A stretch of 64,000 nt of DNA from positions 1 through 64,000 of the forward strand of contig NZ_LAJA01000005.1 in assembly GCF_000970675.1 (NCBI RefSeq), given 5' to 3'. Origin of the DNA: Domibacillus tundrae. Its GTDB lineage: Bacteria > Bacillota > Bacilli > Bacillales > Domibacillaceae. Position 1 is the stretch's first letter. Each line of letters starts with the position of its first letter. This document shows, one piece after another, positions 7,672 to 15,464 of the stretch. The translations under genes were made by a program, and so were the position numbers. The notes under the pieces were generated by a model that saw only the letters and a program-made list of their open reading frames with translations, was not told where the DNA came from and did not search any database.

Positions 7672-8688
7672 TTAATCGGTGTAGCGTCTCGCTCCTGCAT
7701 ATTCCTGTTTATATGGAGCTGTATTCATTGAGATGATTTCCACTCGTTTGCCGGCTTTTGGTGAATGAATCATTTGGCCGTTTCCGGCGTACATGGCAAC
7801 GTGGTGAACGCTTCCTTTCCCATTATTATAAGCGAAAAACAACAGATCACCTGGCTTTAAGGACGACTTCGCAATCGCTTTTCCTTTTTTCGCCTGATCG
7901 GACGCGTCACGCGGAATGCTGATGCCGTGGTACCGGTAAACAGAAGATGTAAAGCCTGAACAGTCATAGCCATAAGCCGACACGCCTGACCATAAATAAG
8001 GAAGACCGAGAAATTGCTTGCCGGTTGTGAGCAGCGCTGTGCCGATCGGCTTCGGAATGACCGGAGTGGCGGCGAGAATGCGAATATCGCCCTTTTTTAA
8101 CCATTTAGCGCCGTTGGCCGGGGTCATCACCTGCACCCAATTGGTTTCTGATTTGATAATCGGCAGCTCAGTATTAAAGCTCAGTTCCATAAAGGATGTC
8201 TTTTTATCTTGAAACAGGACAGCCGTATTTGATTTTACACCCGCCGTCTCGCATGCTTCATATGCGGCCGGCTGTGTTGTTACTTGTGCTTTTGGCAGCC
8301 AGCCGGGATAGCCTTTGCTGTTTTTAGGTGTAGACTGGTCTTTAACAGCAACCTGTGCCCAGCTGCCGCTCGTTTTCAACACGGTTACTTCCTGGCCGTA
8401 CAGTGCCTGCGTTTCAGCTTTTCCTGTCAGCCAGAGCCGATCTTTGACCGTTGTCATTTTTGACGTCCATGCTTTCATGTTGACGGGATTGGAGAGGACG
8501 TGCTGATCCATTTGCCGTTTCGTGCCGGGTTCTTTCCAAAGAGTGGCGACGGATACATTAATGTATGTTTTTTTAGCGGGTGTTTTCGCATAACAAGTGG
8601 CGGGGGCGGCTGCTTTTGCAGCAGGAGGGACGAGTGAAAAAGCCATTACACAAAGCATGATTGCCATCATCACCTTTTTAAAGGTCAT
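7672..8688 (-). CDS. secreted NlpC/P60 endopeptidase with SH3-like domains (YkfC type)
   Basis: A 338-residue secreted cell-wall peptide hydrolase. Residues 1-26 are a Sec signal peptide ending in an Ala-rich site. Two bacterial SH3-like segments follow (about residues 45-120 and 135-200; SWAQVAVKD and NWVQVMTP strands), then the NlpC/P60 domain from about residue 215 with the catalytic Cys in DCSGF, His in SVHHVAMYAG and the third polar residue region HSPKAG. The architecture matches YkfC, which cleaves gamma-D-Glu-diamino-acid peptides from peptidoglycan. GAGGAG precedes the ATG. It stands alone, without the ykfABD dipeptide genes. Confidence 0.85.
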   Translation of the reverse strand: MTFKKVMMAIMLCVMAFSLVPPAAKAAAPATCYAKTPAKKTYINVSVATLWKEPGTKRQMDQHVLSNPVNMKAWTSKMTTVKDRLWLTGKAETQALYGQEVTVLKTSGSWAQVAVKDQSTPKNSKGYPGWLPKAQVTTQPAAYEACETAGVKSNTAVLFQDKKTSFMELSFNTELPIIKSETNWVQVMTPANGAKWLKKGDIRILAATPVIPKPIGTALLTTGKQFLGLPYLWSGVSAYGYDCSGFTSSVYRYHGISIPRDASDQAKKGKAIAKSSLKPGDLLFFAYNNGKGSVHHVAMYAGNGQMIHSPKAGKRVEIISMNTAPYKQEYAGARRYTD

Positions 8689-8849
8689 ATCTTGAAGCTC
8701 CTCTATCTATATGGTATTTGTTGTCATGACTATATCACGATTTGAAAGTGTTGTTAATAAAATTTTTTCGGCGTTTGTGCATTCACCATCGCAACCTTTA
8801 GCTTTTTGTTAATAGTGTATGTGCTGTGAAGGATGACGTTGAATGGAAA

Positions 8850-8880
8850 TTGACGGATATGCGCCTGCATCATGTATAAT
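8850..8880 (+). promoter_or_regulatory. sigma-A-like promoter
   Basis: TTGACG at 8850-8855 and TATAAT at 8875-8880, spacing 19, with the SD and ATG of the next gene about 30 bp further on. Confidence 0.6.
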
Positions 8881-8908
8881 AAAAAGGAAAGAAAAAGGAG
8901 GCGTTTGT

Positions 8909-9307
8909 ATGGGCAAGAAATTACCGATAAAAGAACAGGTGCTTCTCGCATATTATGTGCAGTATTATTTGGAGAACAAGCCGGATGTCATGTATGAATT
9001 GCATGAACGGATGAGTGAAAACATGGAACCGGCTGTCTATGAGATTGCGATGAATGATTTATTTGACCAAGGGCTGATCAATGGACTCGAAAAAATCCGC
9101 CATTATGATGAAACAGATGGGCAGATTATCAAACCGATGATTACAAACGAAGGCATTTTATACATTAATAACGTACTGAATATTCAATCATACGCGAGCG
9201 ATGGCAATAAGCTTGAGTACGTGAAAAATAGTTTGACGACGAGCGGCCTGGAATTATCGATTCCGATCATTGCGGAATACATTAACGAGGCAGCGGCAAA
9301 GAAATAA
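8909..9307 (+). CDS. hypothetical winged-helix-like protein
   Basis: A 132-residue protein I do not recognise with certainty. It is mostly helical, with an early helix pair (KEQVLLAYYVQYYLENKP, VYEIAMNDLFDQGLINGL) and a later strand ending in MITNEGILYIN, a pattern common in small winged-helix proteins of the YjcQ kind. ATG 8909 is chosen because AAAAGGAGG lies eight bases upstream and a promoter ends at 8880, inside the longer frame. It is a single-gene unit with its own promoter and terminator. No signal peptide is present. Confidence 0.7.
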   Translation: MGKKLPIKEQVLLAYYVQYYLENKPDVMYELHERMSENMEPAVYEIAMNDLFDQGLINGLEKIRHYDETDGQIIKPMITNEGILYINNVLNIQSYASDGNKLEYVKNSLTTSGLELSIPIIAEYINEAAAKK

Positions 9308-9336
9308 AAACCTCTTAAATTGAAGAGGTTTTTTTA
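9306..9336 (+). terminator. intrinsic terminator
   Basis: AAAAACCTCTT / AAGAGGTTTTTT with a six-base loop immediately after the stop at 9307. Confidence 0.9.
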
Positions 9337-9375
9337 ATGGCTGCCTTCTACAAGGAAAGAAAAGAGGACTTAGAC

Positions 9376-10041
9376 GTGAAAAAGTGGATGACAATCATTC
9401 TATCCGGGGTTGCGGCTCTTTTTTTATCAGCTTGCACATTAGATGAGGTGAATGATGTTCTCGAAGTAACAGAAGATGTATTGACAGCAATTGAAAAAGA
9501 AAAGCAGGACACTGCAAATACGGACGATTCACAGGAGCCGGTTAACGAAACAAACAATGTTTTAAAAACAAAAGGGACGATGGACCCGATTCCGGCAGAC
9601 CTTGTCCGTCCGGTTGACGGCGATACGGCCGTATTTGCATTTGATGCGGACAACGATGGGGAAAACGAGGAGTTCAGCGCCCGTTTTTTACTTATCGACA
9701 CCCCGGAAACGCGCCATCCACAGCTTGGCAAGCAGCCGCTCGGGGAAGAGGCGAAAGAGCGGACGGCGGAGCTGCTGGAAAGCGGTAATATCACAATCGA
9801 ATTTGATATTGGCCAGCGCCTTGATAAATATAGCCGGATTTTAGTATACGTATATGTGAATGGAAAAAGCGTTCAGGAAACGCTTCTTCAAGAAGGATAT
9901 GCGCGGGTTGCTTACGTGTATCCGCCAAATACACGCTACCTTGATGAATTTGAAGCAAAACAGCAAATTGCTAAAAAGAAAGAAAAGGGTATCTGGTCAA
10001 TGGATGGATATGTGACCGAACGTGGATTTAATTCAAAGTAG
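9376..10041 (+). CDS. thermonuclease-family (SNase) lipoprotein
   Basis: A surface-anchored staphylococcal-nuclease-like enzyme. The GTG at 9376 has AAGAGGA eight bases upstream and gives a lipoprotein signal peptide with the lipobox LSAC; the ATG at 9337 would bury the signal and overlaps the terminator. After a Glu/Asp-rich linker the nuclease domain begins near residue 70 (PVDGDTAVF) and shows the three active-site residues: Arg in FLLIDTPE's preceding RF, Glu in TPETRHP, and Arg in DKYSRILVY, plus the GQR motif. It hydrolyses DNA or RNA with calcium in the family. YncB of B. subtilis is the obvious comparison. Confidence 0.88.
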   Translation: MKKWMTIILSGVAALFLSACTLDEVNDVLEVTEDVLTAIEKEKQDTANTDDSQEPVNETNNVLKTKGTMDPIPADLVRPVDGDTAVFAFDADNDGENEEFSARFLLIDTPETRHPQLGKQPLGEEAKERTAELLESGNITIEFDIGQRLDKYSRILVYVYVNGKSVQETLLQEGYARVAYVYPPNTRYLDEFEAKQQIAKKKEKGIWSMDGYVTERGFNSK

Positions 10042-10052
10042 GAGGGAATTTT

Positions 10053-10829
10053 ATGATTCGACTGTGGGAAAAAGAAGCACCTTTTCAGATTGAAGAGGAG
10101 GAAGCACCATATATGACGGCTTATCCGGCTGGAACAGAAACGGCGCCCGCGATGCTGATTTTTCCAGGCGGAAGCTATCGAAGACGGGCCGATCATGAAG
10201 GAGAGCCTGTCGCAAAATGGTTAAACAGTCTGGGCATTCATGCGTTTGTCGTTCATTATCGGGTTGCACCGTATAAGCATCCCGTGCCGCTTTTAGATGC
10301 ATCGCGTGCGATTCGTATGATCCGGCAACAGGCAGAAAAATGGAATGTGGACGAAAAGAAGGTTGGTGTACTCGGCTTTTCGGCAGGCGGGCATCTTGCC
10401 TCAACACTTGCCACGAAATATGACCATGGAATCAGCAGTGCGGCGGATCAGATCGAACAACAATCATCTCGGCCGGATGTCGTCGTGTTAGGGTACCCGG
10501 TCGTTACATTTGGGGAGCATCGCCATGAGGGGTCTATGGAAAACTTACTCGGTCTCGGTTCCTCGGGCGAGCAGCGTTTATTTTTATCTAATGAACGGCA
10601 CGTAACGAAAGACACACCACCCGCATTTCTTTGGCATACAGCGGAAGATGAACCGGTTCCGGTTGAAAACAGCCTTTTATTTGCTGGTGCTTTAAGCCGT
10701 GCTGGTGTCCCATTTGACCTGCACGTTTTTCAAAGCGGCCGCCACGGTCTCGGTCTCGCATCTGATCATTCGGAAGCTTTTTTATGGACGGCTGTGTGTG
10801 AGAAGTGGCTGAGAAAACAAGGATTTTAA
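10053..10829 (+). CDS. alpha/beta-hydrolase, acetyl-esterase type
   Basis: A 258-residue cytoplasmic serine esterase of the BD-FAE/acetyl-xylan-esterase-like group. Visible parts are the oxyanion stretch FPGGSYRRRADHEGEP, the HYRVAPYKHPVPLLD segment, the nucleophile elbow GFSAGGHLAS (Ser), the acid in HTAEDEPVP and the His in QSGRHGLGLA. No signal peptide, so the substrate is likely a small acylated sugar taken into the cell, although no sugar-uptake genes are nearby. GGAGGG precedes the ATG, 11 bases after the nuclease stop, so the two genes are probably cotranscribed. Confidence 0.85.
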   Translation: MIRLWEKEAPFQIEEEEAPYMTAYPAGTETAPAMLIFPGGSYRRRADHEGEPVAKWLNSLGIHAFVVHYRVAPYKHPVPLLDASRAIRMIRQQAEKWNVDEKKVGVLGFSAGGHLASTLATKYDHGISSAADQIEQQSSRPDVVVLGYPVVTFGEHRHEGSMENLLGLGSSGEQRLFLSNERHVTKDTPPAFLWHTAEDEPVPVENSLLFAGALSRAGVPFDLHVFQSGRHGLGLASDHSEAFLWTAVCEKWLRKQGF

Positions 10830-10884
10830 CGTGTTTTTTCCGCCGATAATGCAATGCGGGAGTATAAAAGGGAACAAGCTGTCA

Positions 10885-11265
10885 TTATAAAAACGATAAA
10901 AACCAGACGGCATGCCGCTGTTCATCCGCTGCTGCACGGTTGAATACTTTTTTTATATATGGAAGGTGAGAAGAATCCGCTATTTGCCGGTAAAATTCAG
11001 ACGTTTCCTGCTCATCTTGAAACGATAAAAGAACGCCTTGTTTAAAGATTTTTGGACAAGGTTTATTCATTTTAGGAGATGGAGCAGATCCGGTTAATGC
11101 ATGATAAAGAGCGGAGAATGCTTCAAAATGCTGCAGTTCATCTTCACGAATGGCCAAAATCCGTTTTTTCGCTGAAGGGTTTGTCGCTAGATTGGCAAGC
11201 TTTTCATACCAATGAATGGCCGTATACTCTCCATTTATCGCTTTTGTGAGCTGCTCAGTCATCAT
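10885..11265 (-). CDS. rubrerythrin-like ferritin-family protein (YhjR type)
   Basis: A 126-residue four-helix-bundle protein. Two half-repeats carry the di-iron ligands: an early Glu (NGEYTAIHWYEKLA) with EDELQHFEAF, and a later Glu (DEQETSEFYRQIA) with ADEQRHAVWF. This E...ExxH pattern, twice, is the ferritin-like diiron site. YhjR of B. subtilis is a similar short member; a role in peroxide or iron handling is inferred from the family. The ATG at 11265 is preferred because AAAGGA lies ten bases upstream, whereas the GTG at 11274 sits on the SD. Confidence 0.8.
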   Translation of the reverse strand: MMTEQLTKAINGEYTAIHWYEKLANLATNPSAKKRILAIREDELQHFEAFSALYHALTGSAPSPKMNKPCPKIFKQGVLLSFQDEQETSEFYRQIADSSHLPYIKKVFNRAAADEQRHAVWFLSFL

Positions 11266-11377
11266 AGAGAACACGTCCTTTTCTACATAGTAGTGCTATA
11301 TCATATGCATGCTGTCGTTTTCTTGTTAAAATGGACGGGTAAATGGATGAGAAACGTCAGACAAAGGGGGAAAAACA

Positions 11378-12382
11378 ATGAAAGCCATTTTATTGAAAGA
11401 AACAGGCGGTCCGGACATGGCAAAGTACACAGAGGTGGAAAAACCAGTTCCGAGCAGCTGGGAAATCGTCGTAAAGCTGAAAAACGCATCATTAAATCGG
11501 CGTGACGTGTTTATAACATATGGGATGTACCCGGGCATAAAACTGCCCTCCATTCTTGGGGCGGATGGAGCAGGCGTCGTTGAATCAGTTGGAGACGGAG
11601 TGGAGAGTCTTTGCCAAGGCGATGAGGTCGTTATCAATCCAGGTCTTCAATGGGGGGATGATATTCGGTTTAGCAGCTCTAAATTTCATACTCTCGGTAT
11701 GCCAACCGATGGTACATATGCAGAATACGTGAAAATATCATGTGAAAATGTGTATAAAAAGCCACCCTATTTAACATGGTCCGAAGCAGCGGCGATTCCG
11801 CTTTCTGCTTTAACGGCTTACCGGGCTCTTATTACGCGCGGCGAGTTAACAAAAGGAGAGACTGTATTTATTCCGGGTATTGGGAGTGGTGTTGCGCTAT
11901 TTGCCCTGCAAATTGCTGTCGCAAAAGGAGCTCATGTTTTTGTTTCATCAAGCAGCGATGGAAAAATTGAACGGGCGAAAGAAATGGGCGCGGCCGGCGG
12001 CATGAACTATAGGGCAGATGGCTGGGTAAAAGCACTAAAGAGCGAAATGGGCGGCGCCGATGTCATCATTGATGGGATCGGCGGCGAAACATTTAAAGAC
12101 TTAGTTCAGCTCGCGAATCCAGGCGGACGAATCGTCAACTTTGGTGCAACGGCCGGACCGGTGCCAGAGCTTGTACTGCCGCGTGTTTTTTTCAAGCACC
12201 TTGATATACGCGGAACGACAATGGGCAGCCCGCAGGAATTTGCGGATATGCTGACGTTGTTTGAACAGCACGAAATCCGTCCAGTTATCGATAAGCAGTT
12301 TCCGCTTGAGGATGCCGTTTCAGCCCTCAAGTATATGGAAGACGGCGACTCGTTCGGCAAAATTGTGCTGAATATTGAATGA
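11378..12382 (+). CDS. MDR-superfamily zinc-free oxidoreductase (quinone-reductase-like)
   Basis: A 334-residue medium-chain dehydrogenase/reductase. The N-terminal GroES-like domain has the usual NRRDVFITYGMYPG and LGADGAGVVESVG motifs but lacks the structural-zinc cysteine cluster. The Rossmann half begins near residue 160 (FIPGIGSGVALFALQIA) and ends with the FGKIVLNIE terminus of zinc-binding-dehydrogenase family members. It probably reduces an enone, quinone or aldehyde with NADPH. SD AAAGGGGG before the ATG. A clear paralogue lies at 14243, separated by two minus-strand genes. Confidence 0.82.
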   Translation: MKAILLKETGGPDMAKYTEVEKPVPSSWEIVVKLKNASLNRRDVFITYGMYPGIKLPSILGADGAGVVESVGDGVESLCQGDEVVINPGLQWGDDIRFSSSKFHTLGMPTDGTYAEYVKISCENVYKKPPYLTWSEAAAIPLSALTAYRALITRGELTKGETVFIPGIGSGVALFALQIAVAKGAHVFVSSSSDGKIERAKEMGAAGGMNYRADGWVKALKSEMGGADVIIDGIGGETFKDLVQLANPGGRIVNFGATAGPVPELVLPRVFFKHLDIRGTTMGSPQEFADMLTLFEQHEIRPVIDKQFPLEDAVSALKYMEDGDSFGKIVLNIE

Positions 12383-12548
12383 AAAAGTGGACAGCCTTTT
12401 TAACAACAGCTTCTATTGCGAAAGCAACAGGTATCTTTCAGGGAAGCGGCCTCGCTTTTTTACCTGGAACCGATAGGTGTTTTAGAAAAGCAGCAAGGGG
12501 ATATTCCGGTAAAAAATTTAATTTTTCTACAATCTGAGTGGGCGCTTC

Positions 12549-13112
12549 CTAATAAGGAACGTCCACTTTTTCATTAAAGACATACAAAACTGGCTCATGA
12601 AGGTAATCCAAAACAAACGCATTTTTTTTAGCCCGACGCAGCTGACGGTACATTGAAAAGTCGCCGGCCGCTCCACCGATTAAAAAAGCGGATGTAATCA
12701 TTAAAACAGCACTATTCAGCCAAATTCCCGCGATGAACGGAAGCAGGCCTGTTACCCAGAAAGGAAGGAGCAGCGCTCTTTTCATAGCAGAAACGGGCAG
12801 TATTTTTTTCGTGCCCGCATACGCAATGCCAAGTTCCCGGTTAATTCCATAAATGAGGTCCCTTCTTCTGCATTTCCCCCAAACTATAAAACCGATCAAG
12901 TGGAATATCTCATGCAGAACAATTAAAAGGATATACAAAATTGCCCACAAAACAAATCCCCACAATGAAAAAGAAAAGCCGCTTTCTAAATGGAGAAACG
13001 CCATAAGAAAGGCCCCGATGAATACAGAGATGAGCGTGAGAACAATTGCCCAGATATGAATACTTTTCATGTTTAATGTAATGACCTGGTCCGGTTCACG
13101 AGGAAGATTCAT
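12549..13112 (-). CDS. DUF3267 zincin-like membrane protein
   Basis: A 187-residue integral membrane protein with four hydrophobic segments. The second carries HEIFHLIGF, the HExxH zinc signature that defines DUF3267 putative membrane metalloproteases; a later polar residue group near DFSMYRQLR could be the third ligand region, but I cannot fix it. The ATG at 13112 is preceded by AAAGGGTG; the longer frame from 13148 has no SD. The 12383-12548 gap upstream of its stop holds an imperfect hairpin (about 12537-12572) that may end transcription from both sides. Confidence 0.75.
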   Translation of the reverse strand: MNLPREPDQVITLNMKSIHIWAIVLTLISVFIGAFLMAFLHLESGFSFSLWGFVLWAILYILLIVLHEIFHLIGFIVWGKCRRRDLIYGINRELGIAYAGTKKILPVSAMKRALLLPFWVTGLLPFIAGIWLNSAVLMITSAFLIGGAAGDFSMYRQLRRAKKNAFVLDYLHEPVLYVFNEKVDVPY

Positions 13113-13163
13113 CGAAGTCACCCTTTCATTCCAGTTTTTGACGCACACATTGAACGATGCCGC

Positions 13164-14120
13164 TTAAGCTACATGTTCACGTGTTCCACGCTCCTTCAAT
13201 TTTTTCGTATACCAGCTGTGCAGGATCATGCCGATAATAATCAGCACAATACCGCCGGATGCAATTGGACCTGGAAACGCCGCACTGAAAAGCAGCACTT
13301 CACCGATCAAAGTAACCAATACCTGCGCGGACTGGGTCGCTTCAACAGACGCAAGCTGACCTGGATTGTGGCGGGATCGGTCAGTTGCGATAAAAAAGAG
13401 TGTTGTCGCAATAACACCAGATGACACGCTGACAATAAATGTCTGAACCAGCTGGCTTGAGGACGGTGCTCCATCCGTTGCCCAGCCAAATGCACTAATG
13501 AGAATCCAAAATGGGAGACTCGCAATAATCATGCCGAGAATCCGCGAAAATGTATCAAGCCGGCCGCCGCACAGTTCCATCATCTTCCGGTTGCCAAGCG
13601 GATACGCACAAGCCGCGATCAGCACCGGCAAGACACCGGTCATAAAGGCGGACGTTGTCAAGCCATCTGATTTTTCGAATTGAAGCAATGCAACACCAAT
13701 CAAAATGACACAGGAAATCGCTAACGCGCCGAGCGGAATTTTATGACGGATCACCTGCCCGTTTATTTTCTCCGTAAACAGCGGCGTTAAGAGAACACCG
13801 GCGACAATCGTTAGCTGCCACGTGCCGCCGACAACCCAGCCCGGTCCGGATGCCGCTGCATACGTAATCGGAGCATAAAAAAGCACAAATCCGAAAAAGC
13901 TCCACACAACCCATGCAATAGGATTGCGCTTCATTTCTGTAAATAGTGGTCGCAGTCTGCCGCGCATGGCAACAATGATCGCAAAAAACGGCACCATAAA
14001 GAAAAAACGAAGGGAGGCACTCCACATCCAGCTGCCGCCCGACAGCTCCATCGAACGATTTAAGATAAAGGTTACTGCAAAAAACACCGAAGCTAAAATG
14101 CCAATGGCTATTTCTTTCAT
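13164..14120 (-). CDS. DMT-superfamily exporter (multidrug resistance efflux type)
   Basis: A 318-residue transporter with ten hydrophobic helices in two EamA-like halves. The signature NRSMELSGGSWMWSASLRFFFM at the start and PLGNRKMMELC in the middle fit the EmrE-like 'multidrug resistance efflux transporter' subgroup of the drug/metabolite transporters. Substrate unknown. AAGGAGG precedes the ATG. It is followed on the same strand by the DUF3267 gene after about 50 bases, so the two may form an operon flanked by the two oxidoreductase paralogues. Confidence 0.8.
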   Translation of the reverse strand: MKEIAIGILASVFFAVTFILNRSMELSGGSWMWSASLRFFFMVPFFAIIVAMRGRLRPLFTEMKRNPIAWVVWSFFGFVLFYAPITYAAASGPGWVVGGTWQLTIVAGVLLTPLFTEKINGQVIRHKIPLGALAISCVILIGVALLQFEKSDGLTTSAFMTGVLPVLIAACAYPLGNRKMMELCGGRLDTFSRILGMIIASLPFWILISAFGWATDGAPSSSQLVQTFIVSVSSGVIATTLFFIATDRSRHNPGQLASVEATQSAQVLVTLIGEVLLFSAAFPGPIASGGIVLIIIGMILHSWYTKKLKERGTREHVA

Positions 14121-14136
14121 AAAGCGCCTCCTTCCC

Positions 14137-14186
14137 GGTATCTGTCCCCTAATTCGTTAATGTGTCCATGCGCTGGGTGACAGGCA
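14137..14186. repeat. REP-like palindromic element
   Basis: GGTATCTGTCCCC at 14137-14149 and GGGTGACAGGCACC at 14173-14186 form an imperfect inverted repeat around a 23-base centre. It lies in the divergent promoter region, immediately behind the SD of the exporter gene. I see no second copy in the window. Confidence 0.45.
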
Positions 14187-14242
14187 CCGTTATATGTATG
14201 TTAAAATCATATCATACTGACAAAAAACAAGGGGGAATTTCG

Positions 14243-15235
14243 ATGAAGGCGATTGTGCATGAAGGAGCCGCCGGACTTAGCGGTGTTTCTTGCCGTGAAA
14301 CAGAGGAAGCGGTACCAAAACAAGGGGAGGTGCGGATTCGGTTAAAAGCAGCGGGGCTGAATCATCGCGATTTATTTGTACTGCACCGTCATCAAGAGCA
14401 TGAGCCGCCGCTTGTGATCGGATCAGATGGCGCGGGTATCGTGGATGAAGTCGGCGCGGGTGTAACATCGGTTAAAGTGGGAGACGAAGTGATCATCAAC
14501 CCGGGACTTGGCTGGTCGGAAAAAAGCGATGCGCCGCCTGCTGGATTTGAGATTGTTGGCTTGCCGTTTCACGGAACATTTGCAGAATCAATCATTGTGC
14601 CCGCAGAAAATGCGGTACTGAAGCCGCAACACTTGTCATGGGAAGAAGCAGGAGTCTTGTCACTTGCCGCTTTAACGGCATACCGCGCACTATTTACAAG
14701 AGGCAATGTTAAACCTGGCATGACGGTATTAATTCCAGGCATCGGCAGCGGAGTAGCGACGTTTTTGCTTCAATTTGCAAAAGCAGCAGGTGCTGCTGTG
14801 TACGTCACGTCACGTTCGGAAGAAAAGCGCCAAAAAGCGCTGGAAATCGGCGCGGACAAAGCCATTGATTCAGCGGGCAGCTGGACTGAAGCGCTCGGCG
14901 GAGAAAAAGTCGATCTTGTTATTGAATCTGTCGGTGCGGCGACATTTAATCAGTCGCTTGAGCAGTTGAAAACTGGCGGTACCATTGTTACGTTTGGTGC
15001 GTCGGCCGGGGATGAGGTGATGATTAATTTACGAACCTTCTTTTATGGCCAGTTTAACATGCACGGCTCAACGCTCGGCAGCGGTGAAGAACTGAATGAA
15101 ATGCTTCAGTTTATCGAAAAACATGAACTACATCCTATTATGGACCGGACGTATACACTTGATCAATTTGAAGAAGCCTTTACAAGAATGGAAAAAGCCG
15201 AGCAGATCGGGAAAATTGCATTTTCTATTGAATGA
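14243..15235 (+). CDS. MDR-superfamily zinc-free oxidoreductase, paralogue
   Basis: A 330-residue protein with the same plan as the one at 11378: GroES-like N-terminal domain (NHRDLFVLH, GSDGAGIVDEVG), no structural-zinc cysteines, Rossmann part beginning LIPGIGSGVATFLLQFA and the terminal IGKIAFSIE. ATG 14243 is chosen for its SD (AGGGGGAA); the longer frame has none. Both paralogues share the unusual SGV in place of the last Gly of the GxGxxG nucleotide motif. Likely a broad enone/quinone reductase; no pathway context. It ends 49 bases before the TPP aptamer begins. Confidence 0.82.
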   Translation: MKAIVHEGAAGLSGVSCRETEEAVPKQGEVRIRLKAAGLNHRDLFVLHRHQEHEPPLVIGSDGAGIVDEVGAGVTSVKVGDEVIINPGLGWSEKSDAPPAGFEIVGLPFHGTFAESIIVPAENAVLKPQHLSWEEAGVLSLAALTAYRALFTRGNVKPGMTVLIPGIGSGVATFLLQFAKAAGAAVYVTSRSEEKRQKALEIGADKAIDSAGSWTEALGGEKVDLVIESVGAATFNQSLEQLKTGGTIVTFGASAGDEVMINLRTFFYGQFNMHGSTLGSGEELNEMLQFIEKHELHPIMDRTYTLDQFEEAFTRMEKAEQIGKIAFSIE

Positions 15236-15283
15236 AACGCTTTAGTGTGATAAAACTAGTAACAAGATCAAATTAAATAGGAA

Positions 15284-15378
15284 TCACCGCTGGGGGTGCC
15301 CGTAATGGGGCTGAGAGAGGCGAGCTGCCTTAACCCTTATAACTTGAACCGGTTTGAACCGGCGTAAGGAAGAGGTGT
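15284..15378 (+). promoter_or_regulatory. TPP (THI-box) riboswitch aptamer
   Basis: The stretch contains the conserved pieces in order: GGGGTGCC near the start, GGCTGAGAGAGG (15309-15320), ACCCTT, AACTTGAACCGG and GGCGTAAGGAAG at the end. It precedes the ylmB-tenA-thiZXY operon. Bound TPP is expected to favour the terminator at 15408-15441. Confidence 0.93.
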
Positions 15379-15407
15379 TTTGACGTTTTACTTCAATTTG
15401 TCATGAC

Positions 15408-15441
15408 AGCCGTTTCTTCCTTGCGAAGAAATGGCTTTTTT
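15408..15441 (+). terminator. riboswitch-controlled terminator
   Basis: AGCCGTTTCTTC / GAAGAAATGGCT stem (one G-U) with a short loop and five T, placed between the TPP aptamer and the SD of ylmB. Confidence 0.85.
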
Positions 15442-15464
15442 ACGTTTTAGAAAGGAAGGCTGCT

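Noticed and set aside
9348-9794. 148-codon minus-strand frame opposite the nuclease gene
   Set aside because: Ser-rich shadow of the lipoprotein coding strand with no SD; the plus-strand gene has clear nuclease motifs.
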